Shown piece by piece: positions 33,985 through 64,000 of a DNA stretch of 64,000 bases. Position 1 is the first letter of the stretch. Every line of letters starts with the position of its first letter. The position numbers and the translations under genes are program-made. Origin of the DNA: Lamellibrachia columna (lineage: Eukaryota > Annelida > Polychaeta > Sabellida > Siboglinidae); contig OY759263.1 in assembly GCA_963662155.1 (NCBI GenBank), positions 19,092,547-19,156,546 of the forward strand, in the 5' to 3' direction. The notes under the pieces were generated by a model. That model was not told the origin of the DNA, ran no database searches, and worked only from the letters and a program-made list of their open reading frames with translations.

Positions 33985-36185
33985 TAAATAATGTTGTGTA
34001 ACCACCAAGTATATAGCTTACTTCAGTGATCCGCAAACCTTTTCAGCCAGGGGCCAAATTTGTTTCAGCTGTCTCTGTGTGGACCAAATCTGAAAGAAGA
34101 TACCTTTGTAATGATACTCACATACAGTGTGGTTTTGTTATTGCCTGAACCACTCATGGACAATGAATAAATAGCAATCTCTGACAGCCACATCAAAATA
34201 ACACCAAAACGCAAAGGGTGACACTGCATTAATCTTCTTCGACAACTGACTGAAGCCTGTAGATTGTAGAGAAAACGCAAGTCACAGAAGATCCTCTAAA
34301 CGCTTGTTCTTTAACGGGCATCGAAAAGTGCATGAAAGTCTGTGCTGCCATAAGAGGCACTTTTGATGCCCCAAAAGTCATGATGTTTAGAATATGTTTG
34401 AAGTTCGGATGAAATGCCAAGACAACTTTACAATTTCTTTTGTCTGTTTTACCAGTGCATTTGATTGAGGTAAGATTGAAAAACAATGAGGTTAATTAAG
34501 ACTTTTATGCAACTTTCATCTGGTTTTAAATAACCCCAAAATACGACTCTTTTTGGATCAAACAACTGTTCATCCAAGCAACCAGTATATTTACATTCGT
34601 TGCTCACTCCTGCAAGACACCCTAGGCAGTCATGTCATCTGAAGACACACTCTTTTGTCCTCGCTTATCCTCCTCACACACGCACACGCACACACACACA
34701 TCAGTCACTTTTTTAAGAGAGGGAGATATGTGTCCCTTAAATTTCATACCCTAGCTCAAACCCTGCTGTACCATTTATGTGAAAGCACCCTTGTATGCAA
34801 CTACCCATTAGCATGGGCTGTGACAAAAATAAACCTTCTGTTACAGGACCCTAGACACAGATGCCATTGTTGTCTTTGTGTAGTTCTGACAGCGATCAAG
34901 ACGTAGTGAAACTCGTGACCTGGTTCTATGACCTGGCAGTTCCAACGATCTGGCAGACACTGTGTTTTTTGTGTCAATGTCATGTGTCATCAACAGAGCT
35001 GTTGGAAATGTTTTTTCTTCTAGCTCAAGTCCAAGTCATCAGAGCATGCAAGTCCAAGTCAAACTAGCACGTCAAGTCACATCATGACCTCCAAGTTCAT
35101 GTCAAATTTCGGGTCATCTATCTGAATTCCAAGTCAAGTTCCAAGTCACCTGGGCTATCACCATGATTGTTGTAATGTTTTAGCGGGAAGATAGGTGGAT
35201 GCTGCCCAGCCACAAGATTAGCCAATCATAGTAAGTACTTAATAATTATTATATTCAGTGCCCCACCACAAGATTAGCCAATTGTAGTAACTACTTAATA
35301 ATTATTGTATTCAGTGCCGCCTATCACAACAGTATATTCTCGAGCCGTCAGACCTGTTGGCAAGTCACAAAAGTTCTGACAAGTCAAGTCTCAAATCAAT
35401 GACCTCCAAGTCCAAGTGAAGTCTTGAGTCACCTATCTGAATTCAAAGTCAAGTCACAAGTCATAAAAAGGGGGTGACTGGAGCCCCTATGACTCGAGTC
35501 TACTACCAGGGAGTCAATTCCAAAGTCATCAGGATGTAAGCCCAAGATAAATGTGAAGTCTTTGACCACCTTACTTGGACATAGACTATGACAGAAGGAG
35601 CCCTTGTGGATGGAAACAGAATCGAGTTTGTTTCAGCAACAAATGACAGGGGAATTTTTCGTGCTGCTTTTTTTATTAAATTGTAGGAAAGGTATTCCAT
35701 CTCAGATCAACCAAGGCATGTTGTATATTTTTAATTCAACCAACATATTACCAGTTCATTCACAGGTCAATATAACTACAGATGTCAAACTACAGGACTG
35801 TAGCTCGAATAGTTTCAGAGTTATGACCATTTCAAATTTGGCGGATTCTGTCTTCTTTTCCAATTTTCGAAAATCATGAAGTTTCTACTTAAAATACCAA
35901 TGCTCAAAATAACTCAAAAACTATTTGTGCTAGAATGCTGAAGCTTGGCTTATTCTCTATTACATGTACACAGCCTATACTATAATTCTATATCTGTATA
36001 TTAGTTCTCCCACAATCTGCCATTGAAATTGTGTGCAAAATTGAGCCGAGTGATTTTAGACCCATGTTTGAACAATAAAACATGTCAGAACACAAACGAA
36101 TCTTATTTGGATCAATAACACACCTACATAATTTTTAAGTAGGTATATGATAAGTTTGAAGTTTCTATCTTTATTAGTTTATGAG
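33985..36185 (+). repeat. left arm of inverted duplication (partner 40190-41840)
   Basis: 34024-34320 pairs with 41505-41813 and 35750-36185 pairs with 40190-40530, both inverted. The outer part starts 'cagtgatccgcaaacctttt', which resembles hAT (Charlie-like) termini, and the match continues a little outside it. A block of 'caagtccaagtcaag'-type sequence at 34980-35500 is absent from the other arm. Confidence 0.8.
34980..35500. repeat. CAAGTC-rich repeat with a 54-bp direct duplication
   Basis: Repeated tccaagtcaagt motifs. The segment beginning acaagattagccaat occurs twice, at 35211 and 35270. It probably belongs to a DNA-transposon-derived repeat. Confidence 0.65.
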
Positions 36186-36189
36186 ATAC

Positions 36190-36995
36190 TGATCTCCAAA
36201 GTTGGTACATAGTGAAAATTGGTCTATATCCATCTCTAGTAAGAAAATATAATCCATAAGTAGATACCTACTAAACTAAAAGATTACTGCAAGTGTCCCT
36301 GACAACAGAGGGTTGCAATTTGGATGTTGTACTCTAACACAACAATGAAATACACTGCTGAAATCAAATTCCCCATATTTGCGCCCCCAGTAAGTATACC
36401 CATTGTCTTACTCCTCTCATTCTAGAATTTTGCAGTCACAATCTGTACTAATATATCTACATTTTCAACGAATTTTAGACACAGTTTGAAAATGTCTCCA
36501 GTTAGAAGCACATGAAAACATGTATACAATAATGGGTATAATTCTGGGTGCTTACCCCTTGCTCATATTATACGTAAGTATTAGAGAGACAATTTGCATG
36601 TAAATTTTAGTTATTTTGCATAAGTGCTCAAATATAGCCAATTAGTCATTGGTTATGATTTAAGTAAATTCTGACACATAAACTTTTTGACCATTGGTTG
36701 ATTTCACATGGAATGACCCAGGTACATATAAAGGTACATATAATCTCAAACTAGAACCAGAAGGTTTTTATTGCATTTGACAACAATATTTACATAATTT
36801 TCTTACTAGAAATGGAATAGGCAGTAAAATCAGCTGTAGGATTTGATATTGTGTTGTGATCTATTGATTAGAAAAACACAAAATATGTCCATTTGAGATA
36901 TTTTTTTCAACATGAAGTCATATGAATAGGGATTCCAAATTTGGTGCATGATATAGGCCAAGGACTGACTATTTAAGAAGACAAAGAAGGGGTCA
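36190..36995. other. no gene recognised
   Basis: AT-rich spacer between the inverted arm and the L2-like LINE; no coding or repeat structure seen. Confidence 0.4.
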
Positions 36996-37559
36996 AAGAA
37001 ATCCAAACATCAGACAACTAAATTACAGACCCTGAAAAGCACGGTTAAGAAAGAAGCCAGAACAGCCTATTGGAGATACATTGAATCAGTAATCACACCA
37101 AACCAGGATGACTCCAACAGAAATGGCAATAAGAAACTACGGTCTTTCATCAAACACAAATGAACAGATTCAGTAGGCGTCGCACCTCTTAAAGAAAATG
37201 GAATCTTGAAGGACACCTTCCTGGACAAAGCCAAGATCCTAAATGCCCAATTCAGCCCTGTGTTCACCAATGAGAGCCCCTTAAATTCACCCACACAGGA
37301 AGCTGATCCAATACCCCAGTATCCCCTCATTTCCAAATTGAATATCACCACAGAAGGCATTCAAAAACTGGAAAATCAAAACCCTAACAAAGCTATGGGA
37401 TCAGACAGGCTTCACCCCAGAGTCCTCAAAGAAACAGCCAGAGCAGTTGCTTCTATTCTACAGATAATATTCTCAAAATCCTTTGAAAATGGTGAAGTAC
37501 CAGACGACTGGAAACAAACAAATATAGCACCAATCTTCAAGAAAGGAGAACGATATTGC

Positions 37560-38445
37560 ACATGAAATTATCACCTAGTGTCACTAATTTTTTAATTAAT
37601 TTTGTTTTCAATTCAAATTTTTCATCTAAAATCTTTCAATTCCAATCCAATTCCAATATAAGAACTTTAAAAAAAATTATAGTAATAGATTCTAAAGTAA
37701 TAGATAATAGTATATTACTTTTTTATTACGTATATTGCTGCAAACTTACAATATATCAGATTTATTTGCATGTTATTCCAAGTGCTAATAATTGTAAATA
37801 ATGTACAGACAATGGCTGAGCCATTATTCAAACAACATGAAAAGACCAGTAGGCTGATAATTTGATGGTTTCAGAAATACCTGCTCAATGAAATAATGGA
37901 GTAGCAAGCTAATTACTAATTGTTGGGATGCCCTGTTGGGGTGACTATGGCTTTACACATTCCAAGCACACACATGCAAAGGGCATGATTTCAGTTATGT
38001 GCAGGCAGAGAACAAATGTTATCTTAGAGCAGGAGCTGCAAACTGTATTGAATTCAAAGTAAGCTCATTACATCCCACCAAAGTTTGATTTGAGCAGAAC
38101 TTCTGAGTTATTTTTTTTAAATTGCCACACAGATCCTTTGTTCAAATGTTTTCACATCAGATCTTCAAATGGTGTACAAATGTATGTTTAGCTGCTACAA
38201 AGACTTTGAGTTCATACACAATTCTAGGGTTGGATTGAGGACTATATTGAAAATAAAACTAGATTGCACCAGCACAAGAAAATGAGGTTCAATTAATTTT
38301 CTTTCAATTCCAATTCAACTTACTAAAAATTTTGCAAATCAAATTAAAATTCTGCTTTGTCAAAATCTTTCAATTCAAATTCTGGAATTGAGTTGAATAA
38401 TCCCAATTAATTTTTTATTCATCCCCACCCCTGCGTGTGTGTGTG
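37560..38445. mobile_element. AT-rich insertion in the L2-like LINE
   Basis: The right end 'caattaattttttattcatc' and 'cccacccctg' resembles the inverted complement of the left end 'cacctagtgtcactaatttt' and beyond. Inner 'tttcaattccaattcaa' motifs occur near both ends. CCCCTG would fit a hAT-type end, but I could not find a target duplication. Confidence 0.45.
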
Positions 38446-38585
38446 TGCAGCAAACTAATGGAAAGCATAATCTCAAAACACCAACTAAGCCACCTCAAAG
38501 CCAACAATATTCTCTTCGACAAACAACATGGATTTCAAAAAATGCACTCAACCAATACACAGCAGCTAGCCTTCACACAAGACAT

Positions 38586-39343
38586 CAGGATAAGGGTTGA
38601 AAAGATAAAAATAAAAAAATATATATATAAAAAAATCTAATTTTTTTTAAATCGAATTTTTTTTAAAAATCTGGTATACAGACGTTTATAGATATAAACT
38701 CTTTCAAACGTGTTCTATTCAAATTAATTTGGGTACTTGTCTTAACATGATTTTTGCTTATATAAAGACATTAGACAATGTCCACAAGGCCTCACCACCT
38801 ATAGTTGCTTAATCTGTTTTGGAAAGGAAAGCATGCTGTATGTCTGTGGCTGTAGCAGTGCTAATTATTGTTTGCTGAGAGGGTGGATTAGCACCTGTCC
38901 AGGGCTCTGTGTACTCTATGGGTCTCCAACCAGACTGCAAACTGGTACAGTATTAAACAATTGTTGCCCAGACTGTCTCACTTGAGTCAACATACTGAAT
39001 TGGTAACAACTAGCACAAGCTCTAAGTGGACTTTAACTCAGGGCTTTGTGTGGTTTCACAGCATTCAGAAAGGGAATAGCTCAAATATACACAAAGTCAT
39101 AGAATATTTGACTATCGGGCTATCTGGTGACAATACAACTATACAAGTGTGCGCACTTTGTGCTTTTGTATTAAAAAACATACAAAACTTTGTGGATCTT
39201 GATGCTTGTAAACAATTATTTGTGTTAAATTCATATAAATCAGTGATTAAAACAATCGGAAGTAAAAAAAATCATAAATCAATGATTTTTTTAAGTGATT
39301 TAAATCATGATTTAAATCAAATGATTTAAATCAAATAACCCTG
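38586..39343 (-). mobile_element. 758-bp hAT-type element, perfect 8-bp duplication
   Basis: Flanked by CAAGACAT at 38578-38585 and 39344-39351. Removing the element and one duplication restores the LINE frame (...FTQDI + LANLSG). Same family as 32640-33446 but inverted. The + frame 38961-39280 reads GNSSNIHKVIEYLTI, LSGDNTTIQVCALCAF, NFVDLDACKQLFVLN. Confidence 0.92.
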
Positions 39344-39918
39344 CAAGACATCTTGGCCAACCTAAGCGGTGGGATGCAAACTGATATTATCATTATGGAA
39401 TTTGCCAAAGTGTTCGGCAAAGTACCACACCACAAATTAAATCACTAGGGCAGCCTCCAACAAAGGAGAGCCAACATCTGCCTTGTCATGTTTTATAAGT
39501 CCTTGCATGGCATAGTCACCCAAGACTTCTTCCCCCAACCTATACCCATTTGTGAGGCCGTCTCGACATAAACATTCCAAAGCCTTTCAACTCCCCCAAC
39601 CTACACACATTGTGAGACCCTCTCAACAAATGCATTCCAAAGCCTTTCAACTCCCCCTAATCACTAAGAAATTCATCCAGTACAGCTTTTTACCCTGTAC
39701 AATAACCAACTGGAACAACCTGCCAGCCAATGCAGCTACAGCACCAAGTTTGGAGATCTTCAGACAGAGCATCTCAAGCTTGCAAAATTAATTTATATTG
39801 CATCTTTCAAGCTTTCAACTTTTCCTCTCCTTAAATTGCAGCTCTACATGCATACTATAATCTTTTCTCTTTCTTCCAAATATTTTATTAGTTTCTGTTA
39901 CATCACTTTAGCACGTGT

Positions 39919-40125
<207 letters not shown>

Positions 40126-40189
40126 GAGTCTATAAGCCTTGAAGAGAGGGTCGACTCATACCTGGAAGATGAACTAGTTAGAAACTTCA

Positions 40190-41840
40190 AACCTTCTCAT
40201 ATATAAATTATATACATAATTATGTAGGCGTACTATTATCGAAATAAGATTAATTTGTTTTCTAACATGTTTTATTGTTGAAATATGGGTCACTCATTGG
40301 CTCAATTTTGCACATAAAACACAATTTCAATTACAAATTGTGGGAGAACTAATATACAGATCTATGTGGAATTATAGTATGTTTGTTACTATCTGCATAT
40401 ATAAGTACAACAAGAAATCTTCATAATTGCCAAAAATGTACAAAAACGACAGAAACAGGCAAATTTAAAATGGTCATAACACAGAAAATATTCGCGCTAC
40501 AGCCCTATGGTTTGACATACGTGGTTATATTGACCTGTGAATTAATTGGTTAAATTTTGGTTGAATTCAATATTTTTTTATTTTTGTAGATTTGAGGCGG
40601 AAAGGGTAGAAGAAATAGGCAGTAGGTAGAAGGGACCAACGACTTTCGTCTCTTCCGAAAGACACAGGCAAACACGATTTAAGACCAAAGCAAAGGCAAA
40701 GAACGAAACTGTCCAAGCTTCGAAACGGCGGAACCACACTTCGGTCGAGGTCCAAAGTCCTCAATCAACAGCCAGGCGCTATAAAACCATTATACCAGCG
40801 CTCCCCATGTTCTTTTCACACGCACGCATGCCAAGATAAAACTATAAAATAGCAAGATACACCAGCATGTAAAAACAGTACATTAGACATTTTAAAATAC
40901 CTAGCTGCCGGCTTAGAACTCTCGATGAGGCGAGGCGAGAGGGCGAAGTCGAGAAGAGGCGTGAATGGAACAGTCACAACGGAGCATATATATGTTCACA
41001 ACTATCATGCGTCCAAAATGAGATGCACTTTAGCGATTTCTACTGTATGTTACATAATCAATACCTTGATGCGTGTCCCAATTCCCAAGTCCAATTTACA
41101 ACTCCCTTCTGTCAACCACTAGCACTGATCTGTCAACGCGGTTTTCTTTTCGACGTCGTAGTTCGACTAACGATCGCCTGATGGCACATCTAGTCGAATA
41201 AGTACTAAAACACCCCACCAGTGGCGCCACTAACCATTTCCACTGTTGGATATATATATTATTTTATAGCTTTGTTTTGGCGTCTAAAGTGTGAAGTAAT
41301 TATACTCCAAACAGCCCAATCTTGGGCTAACGCAGGAGTTTAGAACAACGGATTTTACTGTCTCTTCCAAAAGACACATACACAGTACATGGGGTGAACG
41401 AAAGTACCCAAGTTTCGAAACGAGGCGGAGGTGGAATCGAACCGTTTCGAAGCTTGGACAGTTTCGTTCGCTCCACTCTGTCTGTAGCTGTCGGAAGAAA
41501 ACAGTTCTCGATGCCCGTTAAAGGACACACGTTTAGAGGATCTTTTGCGACTGGCATTTTCTCTACTTTCTCTAGGCTTCAGTTAGTTGTCGAAGAATAC
41601 CAATGCAACGTCACCCGTCCCATTTTGTCTTAAGTGTTGTTTTGACATGGCTTTCACGTATCTTTATTCATTGTCCGCGCGTGGTTCAGGCAATAATAAA
41701 ACCACACTGTATGCGAGTATCGTTACAAAGATATCTTCTTTCAGATTTGGTCCACACAGCTGAGACACCTGAAAGAAATGTGGCCCCTGGCTGAACAGGT
41801 TTGCGGAACTCTGAAGTGAACTATATGGTTGCAACCACAA
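40190..41840 (-). repeat. right arm of inverted duplication (partner 33985-36185)
   Basis: See partner. Between the matching parts lies 40560-41500, with two direct copies of a ~95-bp segment starting 'gtctcttccgaaagacac' (40649) and 'gtctcttccaaaagacac' (41361). The outer end is 'ctgaacaggtttgcggaact'. Confidence 0.8.
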
Positions 41841-42465
41841 CATACAGGCTTGTCGGTTATTTTGACCTTTACCAGATCTAACGACTAAAATCAATTCTTT
41901 CGATGATTTGAACAAATATATGCAGTTTTTTTTATTAAATCGACAGCGGGTGTTACCTAAAATACTCAAACACTACATATTTGGACATCAACGAACCGGA
42001 CTCGATATAGGCTAAATCAGTTGAGGATGGAGGTCTAAAGTCGTCAAATCAGCTATTTATTTCAATTCAGCCACCAGCCTCAGTTCACTCGGCTGTATAA
42101 ATGACAGTGGTTGATATGTGAAAGACGTCTTCGCGCAGTAATTGCAGCGTGGCTGATCAGAAAAGTCAGGTTGGCGTTGGAATGAACAGGCCTGCCAATG
42201 GGTGGAGTGTGCAGTTCTTTGAGCATCGCGCTCTACATGAAACTACCTTCTTATATGGGATATTCATCCATAAAAAGTGCAATATACAAATGCCACTAAG
42301 TCCCCCGTTTTGCATGCCTTTCTTCTACGTCCGTGAAGCTGCGCTACATTCCTATGCGCTGACTGGTCAATAGTTCAGCAAGGCGTACTTAATCTTGCTA
42401 ACGACAATCGACCATGCGTGACAAACCGTGCGCGTACTGATGACCTCGTCGTAAACGTGTCAACA
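41841..42465 (+). promoter_or_regulatory. upstream region of SVOP-like gene B
   Basis: No coding signal. A TATA-like 'ctgtataaatgac' lies at about 42093. The stretch 41860-41912 recurs inverted at 60955-61010, just beyond the gene's 3' end. The actual transcription start cannot be placed. Confidence 0.3.
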
Positions 42466-42486
42466 ATGGCGGAGTGGTTAGCGTGA
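42466..42486 (+). promoter_or_regulatory. short upstream ORF, SVOP-like B
   Basis: ATG GCG GAG TGG TTA GCG TGA, ending 32 nt before the main ATG and out of frame with it. Paralog A has the same frame at the same spacing. Confidence 0.4.
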
Positions 42487-42518
42487 ACGTCCCGACAGGT
42501 CGTACCTACTCGACAACC

Positions 42519-60648
<18,130 letters not shown>

Positions 60649-60931
60649 GTATTGCGAGAGGTTGCAGCGTGCGTTCGCTGTGCCTTTTCCTTAAGTTACA
60701 TATTCTGTTCAAGACGTCGCTGCCTTTCCTCTGTCGCTTTTCTCTGCCGCTATTCCCTACAGTAGAATCTTCTCTATGCAGTGATGCCTTTTAACCTCGA
60801 TATGTCGGTACGGTGCGCTACGTGTGTCGTTTAAAGCTGTTCCTCAAATGGTTCTGCCCGTGACGAGTCCGGTTCACTTATGTCCAGATGTGTAGTGTGT
60901 GACTATTTTAGGTAATGTGCGCAGCCTGTTT

Positions 60932-60937
60932 AATAAA
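60932..60937 (+). terminator. possible polyadenylation signal
   Basis: AATAAA 167 nt after the read-through stop at 60765. Fits a terminal exon 60535-~60955 if the 60649 donor is not used. Confidence 0.35.
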
Positions 60938-60954
60938 AAAATGCCTATTTGTTT

Positions 60955-61010
60955 CAAATCGTCGAAAGAATTTACTAAGTCGTTAGATCTGGTAAGGATC
61001 AAAATAGTAG
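60955..61010 (-). repeat. inverted copy of 41860-41912
   Basis: 'cgttagatctggtaa' and about 55 bp around it match in inverted orientation, so short inverted repeats bracket gene B. Confidence 0.7.
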
Positions 61011-61204
61011 ATATCCACAATGGTAAACACTGTGTGGGTCAAGGCTGATCATGGGTGTGACCTCCATCCTCTCGTCGATCACATGGCAAGGTTACGAAAT
61101 TTCACCAAGGAAGAAAATCGTGATTATTCACTTCAGTTAATGCTTGAATAAGCATTAACTAATTTAATAGTTTGTCTGATGATTTCACACAAAAATACAA
61201 ACAA

Positions 61205-61300
61205 TAGTTGCACAAACGAGCTAGCATGTTGCAGTGGATACTAGGTAGGTTTGTTTTTTGCTAATTTACTTTGAAATGAAACTAGTAGAAAAAATCGATT
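61205..61300 (+). repeat. dispersed repeat, also at 16105-16200
   Basis: Direct copy of the element beside paralog A exon 1. Confidence 0.8.
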
Positions 61301-61559
61301 TGATTAGGCACCTTTAAGTAGATCTAACAATCTTGTGTTGAAAGCAGTGATAATGGAGAGTGGACAAAAACGTTTATCGAGAGTTCAAGAATAGTTCATT
61401 TGTGCGTGACCAGCCTTTACCAGATATATCTAAATTTTGGTTTTAACCATTAACATTGAGCATCTACACAATCATTATAATTTATTTCGTTCATTTATTT
61501 TCTGAGAATAAATACTTACGAGCATTTGTGAGTTGACATCGGGTTTATGTTTTCCTCCT

Positions 61560-61620
61560 ACGACGGTGATGTAATTATGATGATGATGATGGTTATGATG
61601 ATAATGATGATGACGATGAT
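61560..61620. repeat. (GAT)n microsatellite
   Basis: Imperfect GAT/GAC run just before a CR1-like fragment. Confidence 0.9.
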
Positions 61621-61624
61621 TTAA

Positions 61625-61770
61625 GATTGCCATCCACAACAAAAAAAGATGGCAAGTACACTAGGTGGAGTCCAATAATTGTTCAACTATGTGTAACCCG
61701 CCCTTAAGAGATGTTTGTAATTTTTTTTTAAATATTCGCACTGCTAGCAATTACACAAACAGTAGAGGGA
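61625..61770 (-). mobile_element. CR1-like LINE 3' end fragment
   Basis: Complement shows the family's end: stem TTGCCATC...GATGGCAA with an A/T-rich replaced loop, then part of the C-terminus near 61740. It is inserted within a GAT-rich region. Confidence 0.7.
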
Positions 61771-61784
61771 TAGATGATTAAGAC

Positions 61785-61885
61785 GATGATGATGATGACG
61801 ACCATTATGATGATGATGATGACGGCGATGATGATGAGAATGACGATGATGACAATGAGGATGATGATGATGACGCTGAGTCGCA
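61785..61885. repeat. (GAT/GAC)n microsatellite
   Basis: Imperfect trinucleotide run. Confidence 0.9.
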
Positions 61886-61934
61886 GACGTTGATGATGGT
61901 GACGACGATGCTGGTGATCGTTGTATCTGCCAGA

Positions 61935-62100
61935 ACTGCAAGTGTGCCTTCCGCTCATCACTGGACCTCTCAGCACTGCAAGCGTGCCTTCCGCTCCAAT
62001 GCTGGTCTCTCCTCTCACACCCGACACAGACACGCTACAGCAACCCACTTGTCTTAGTCAGCCACGACGCACAGCCGACGACGATGACGATGGTGATATC
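61935..62100 (+). mobile_element. LINE 3' end with zinc-finger-like C-terminus
   Basis: 'CKRAFRSNAGLSSHTRHRHA' near 61978, with a partial tandem duplication of the preceding 'gtgccttccgctc' segment, then GAC/GAT units. Same family as 53715-54200. Confidence 0.7.
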
Positions 62101-62800
62101 ATGAACGAATCCATACTCAGACACTCAGATGCGTTTCTTCCAAAAGTAGTGTTGTAGCAGCTGCAAGAAAACACATTTATTCTCTTCTATGCTTACTGTT
62201 GTAGAATGTCGCCCACTGATGACAGTCACAACCACGATGTATCTCCCTGAAGTTTGGTGATACAGTGTACATCGACGACTGATGTCATCTTGGGTAGAAG
62301 TGATATGCAATACATAAGCGAGGGCAGTGTGCAAGGGTGGGTCAACACCAGCGAAGACGAATTATCAGGAGCCAGAACAATCGGATCGTGAATGCCAGCT
62401 GAATACTTGTATGGAAACCAAGACATTATACGTTGGACACCAGTAAAAAACTTATGTTCGGGTGTCGTTGCAAAGATGTACGTTAACGGAACTGCATACA
62501 CGCGCACCAACTGAAACTGAAACGACCAGGATCCGCCGAAGACTTAAATTTCGACAGTAAGAATGCCTATTGAATTGCGACAAAGACGCATTGCATATTC
62601 CAGAGATTGTCCGGGTTTTTTGCTTTGTACATTTTGTAATGACAATTGTAATTATATAAAATACCATTAAAGCCATACTATTGTTCGGTTATTGTTACCA
62701 ACGATTTAGGTGTTTGCGTCCTATCACAATATCCGACTCTATTTATGTGTCTTTCGTTACGCTGAAGTCCACACGGCACTGAAAGCAACAACAGAGCTGT
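62101..62800. other. no gene recognised
   Basis: No exon or array seen. Confidence 0.4.
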
Positions 62801-62859
62801 ACAACAATTAACGTTCTCAGTGCATTTCTGTACGTCTCTGGATACTGACAGACAGGCTA

Positions 62860-63200
62860 GCGCAAATGCTTGAGACCTTCCAGAACAGGTGTCTCAGGAA
62901 GAATCTTTGTTGTGTTTAGCACAGTCACCAAAGAAGAGCTGCGCCACAACATCCCTGGCCACAAAGAGATGAATATATATATATGGCTACAGCACGGGTG
63001 CCGAATGTGCCCTGGTGCACTGCCCAAGACAGCATTACGCTGGACAGTGGATGGAAGAAGGAGACGGGGTCGTCAGAAGAAACCACGCAGAAGGATCGTG
63101 GAAAAGCAGATGACCTCGTGCGATATGACATGTGACAGCGTCGCCAAACGCTTTGCACACCAACAGGAGTGGCGCTCTCTTGTGGACAAAGATGTATGAA
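62860..63200 (+). mobile_element. LINE RT C-terminal fragment
   Basis: With one frameshift: 'LETFQNRCLRKN', then 'CPGALPKTALRWTVDGRRRR' and 'GRQKKPRRRIVEKQM', 'DSVAKRFAHQQEWRSLVD'. This is the standard end of RT proteins common in marine invertebrates. The start of the domain is missing. Confidence 0.85.
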
Positions 63201-63407
63201 GATGTGAGCTGATGCCAGTCGCCCCGCTACCCGGCAGTCGTAATCGCGACTACAAACAAAAAACTTAATACTGGGTCGAGAAAAGCACGGAAATGTTGAG
63301 CTAACCGTTTAGAAAAAAACACTGTTCATTCCTATTCACAAACAACTTCGTCTAACTGACTCAATAAGACGTGTTAGTTAAGTAAGTTCGAAAAGAATTA
63401 TTTCACG

Positions 63408-63545
63408 ACGCACGCACGCACGCACGCACGCACGCACACACGCGCATACATACACACTTTGATAACACGGGGTGTCTTCATTATGAGCGTGTATGCATGC
63501 GTGTATGTGTGCGAGTATGTGTGCGAGTATGTGTGCGTGTATGTG
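63408..63545. repeat. (CACG)n and (GTGTGCGTGTAT)n simple repeats
   Basis: Two short arrays separated by about 45 nt. Confidence 0.9.
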
Positions 63546-63595
63546 TGCGTGCCCGTACTACTGATGACTGTAACGCCTAGTGTCCCACTGTGCAG

Positions 63596-63619
63596 GTGAC
63601 GAGTTCACAAGGGTCGTGA
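63596..63619 (+). CDS. weak candidate for terminal exon of SVOP-like B
   Basis: Acceptor ctgtgcag is followed in the right phase by V T S S Q G S and TGA. Only a short hydrophilic tail; the distance (3 kb) and weak pyrimidine tract make this speculative. Confidence 0.12.
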   Translation: MTSSQGS

Positions 63620-64000
63620 ACTCTATTTACCTGTTGTGAACTGGTAAACACGAGCGCACTGGAACGCAGCATAAGTCTCGCTTATCCAACTGTCGTTCGC
63701 CTTCGTGAACTCTCCGAGAAGAGTCTGGTCCCGAAGGTTCGGTCTCCCGGACGAGAGCCTAATTAATCTAATTTTGTATGCAACCAGAATCTGGGTGCAC
63801 ACATAATTTCCGTCACAATGAAAAGTACGGTTTGGGTCCAGGTGATGATGTGTGCGACAAACGGCGTCTCCACACGACGTAGGCTGGATAATCGAAGCTA
63901 GGTACACCGTAGAGCAATCTCGCGCGTCACATCACCCTTCCGGCGACAGATCATCTAATTCATCCGCCATCATAGAGAGTCTCTAGCAGAACTACCAAGT
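63620..64000. other. no gene recognised
   Basis: Open minus-strand frame without family resemblance. Confidence 0.4.

Larger units (their letters stand above)
37000..39795 (+). mobile_element. L2-like LINE with two insertions
   Basis: 37010-37555 encodes the region before and at the start of RT ('YWRYIESVITPNQDD', 'QNPNKAMGSDRLHPRVLKE', 'GEVPDDWKQTNIAPIFKKGE'). An AT-rich insertion spans about 37560-38445. RT resumes with 'SKLMESIISKHQLSHLKAN', 'DKQHGFQKMHSTNTQQLAF' and is cut again by the hAT element at 38586. It continues 'ANLSGGMQTDIIIMEFAKVF' at 39352, then a deletion of the core, and ends 'QYSFLPCTITNWNNLPANA' near 39680 with stop at 39789. FADD region is missing; inactive. A long (AC)n tract follows. 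Confidence 0.88.

Overview
This is a window of an animal nuclear genome. It has split coding exons with GT-AG splice sites, several clades of non-LTR retrotransposon, hAT-like and foldback DNA transposons, and many minisatellites and microsatellites. No operons, rRNA, tRNA or CRISPR were seen. Codons and repeat families point to a marine invertebrate. Minisatellites in nearly every intron, including one built from an intron-exon boundary, make a cephalochordate (amphioxus) my best guess, but this is only a guess.

The main gene is on the + strand from 42.5 to 60.6 kb. It is an SVOP/SV2-related major facilitator transporter whose fifteen exons I could join in phase (1482 nt, 494 codons, no stop). 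It covers all twelve membrane segments up to the C-terminal PIETKGR motif. Its introns hold a (TA)n tract, a 207-unit (CA)n tract, minisatellites of 11, 22, 33, 36 and 57 bp, pieces of LINEs and an uninterrupted (CTG)383 tract.

A second, paralogous copy of exons 1-3 lies head to head on the - strand at 16.0 to 3.8 kb. Long stretches of intron sequence are shared in inverted order, so a segmental inversion-duplication produced the pair. Exons 4 onward of this copy are not in the window and may lie past its left edge. This copy carries GTG where the other has its ATG.

Layout: 0-3.6 kb holds a 20-bp minisatellite with a 460-bp higher-order period. 3.6-16.1 kb is the left paralog with inserted LINEs, a hAT transposase relic and 31-bp and 87-bp minisatellites. 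16.9-22.3 kb holds three inverted-repeat elements, one enclosing a Myb/SANT-like fragment and one enclosing a plausible first coding exon. 23-25.6 kb is a decayed LINE. 26.1-27.4 kb is a minus-strand gene of unknown function whose only visible intron is a CR1-like insertion flanked by AGGTG. 31.3-33.8 kb is a CR1-like LINE with a hAT-type element nested in it. 34-42 kb is an inverted duplication around an L2-like LINE that also holds a nested hAT-type element. 42.4-60.8 kb is the complete transporter gene. 61-64 kb holds LINE 3' ends and simple repeats.

Only the transporter gene, its left paralog, the 26-27 kb gene and the 21.5 kb exon look like host coding sequence. Nearly everything else is mobile or tandem repeat DNA.
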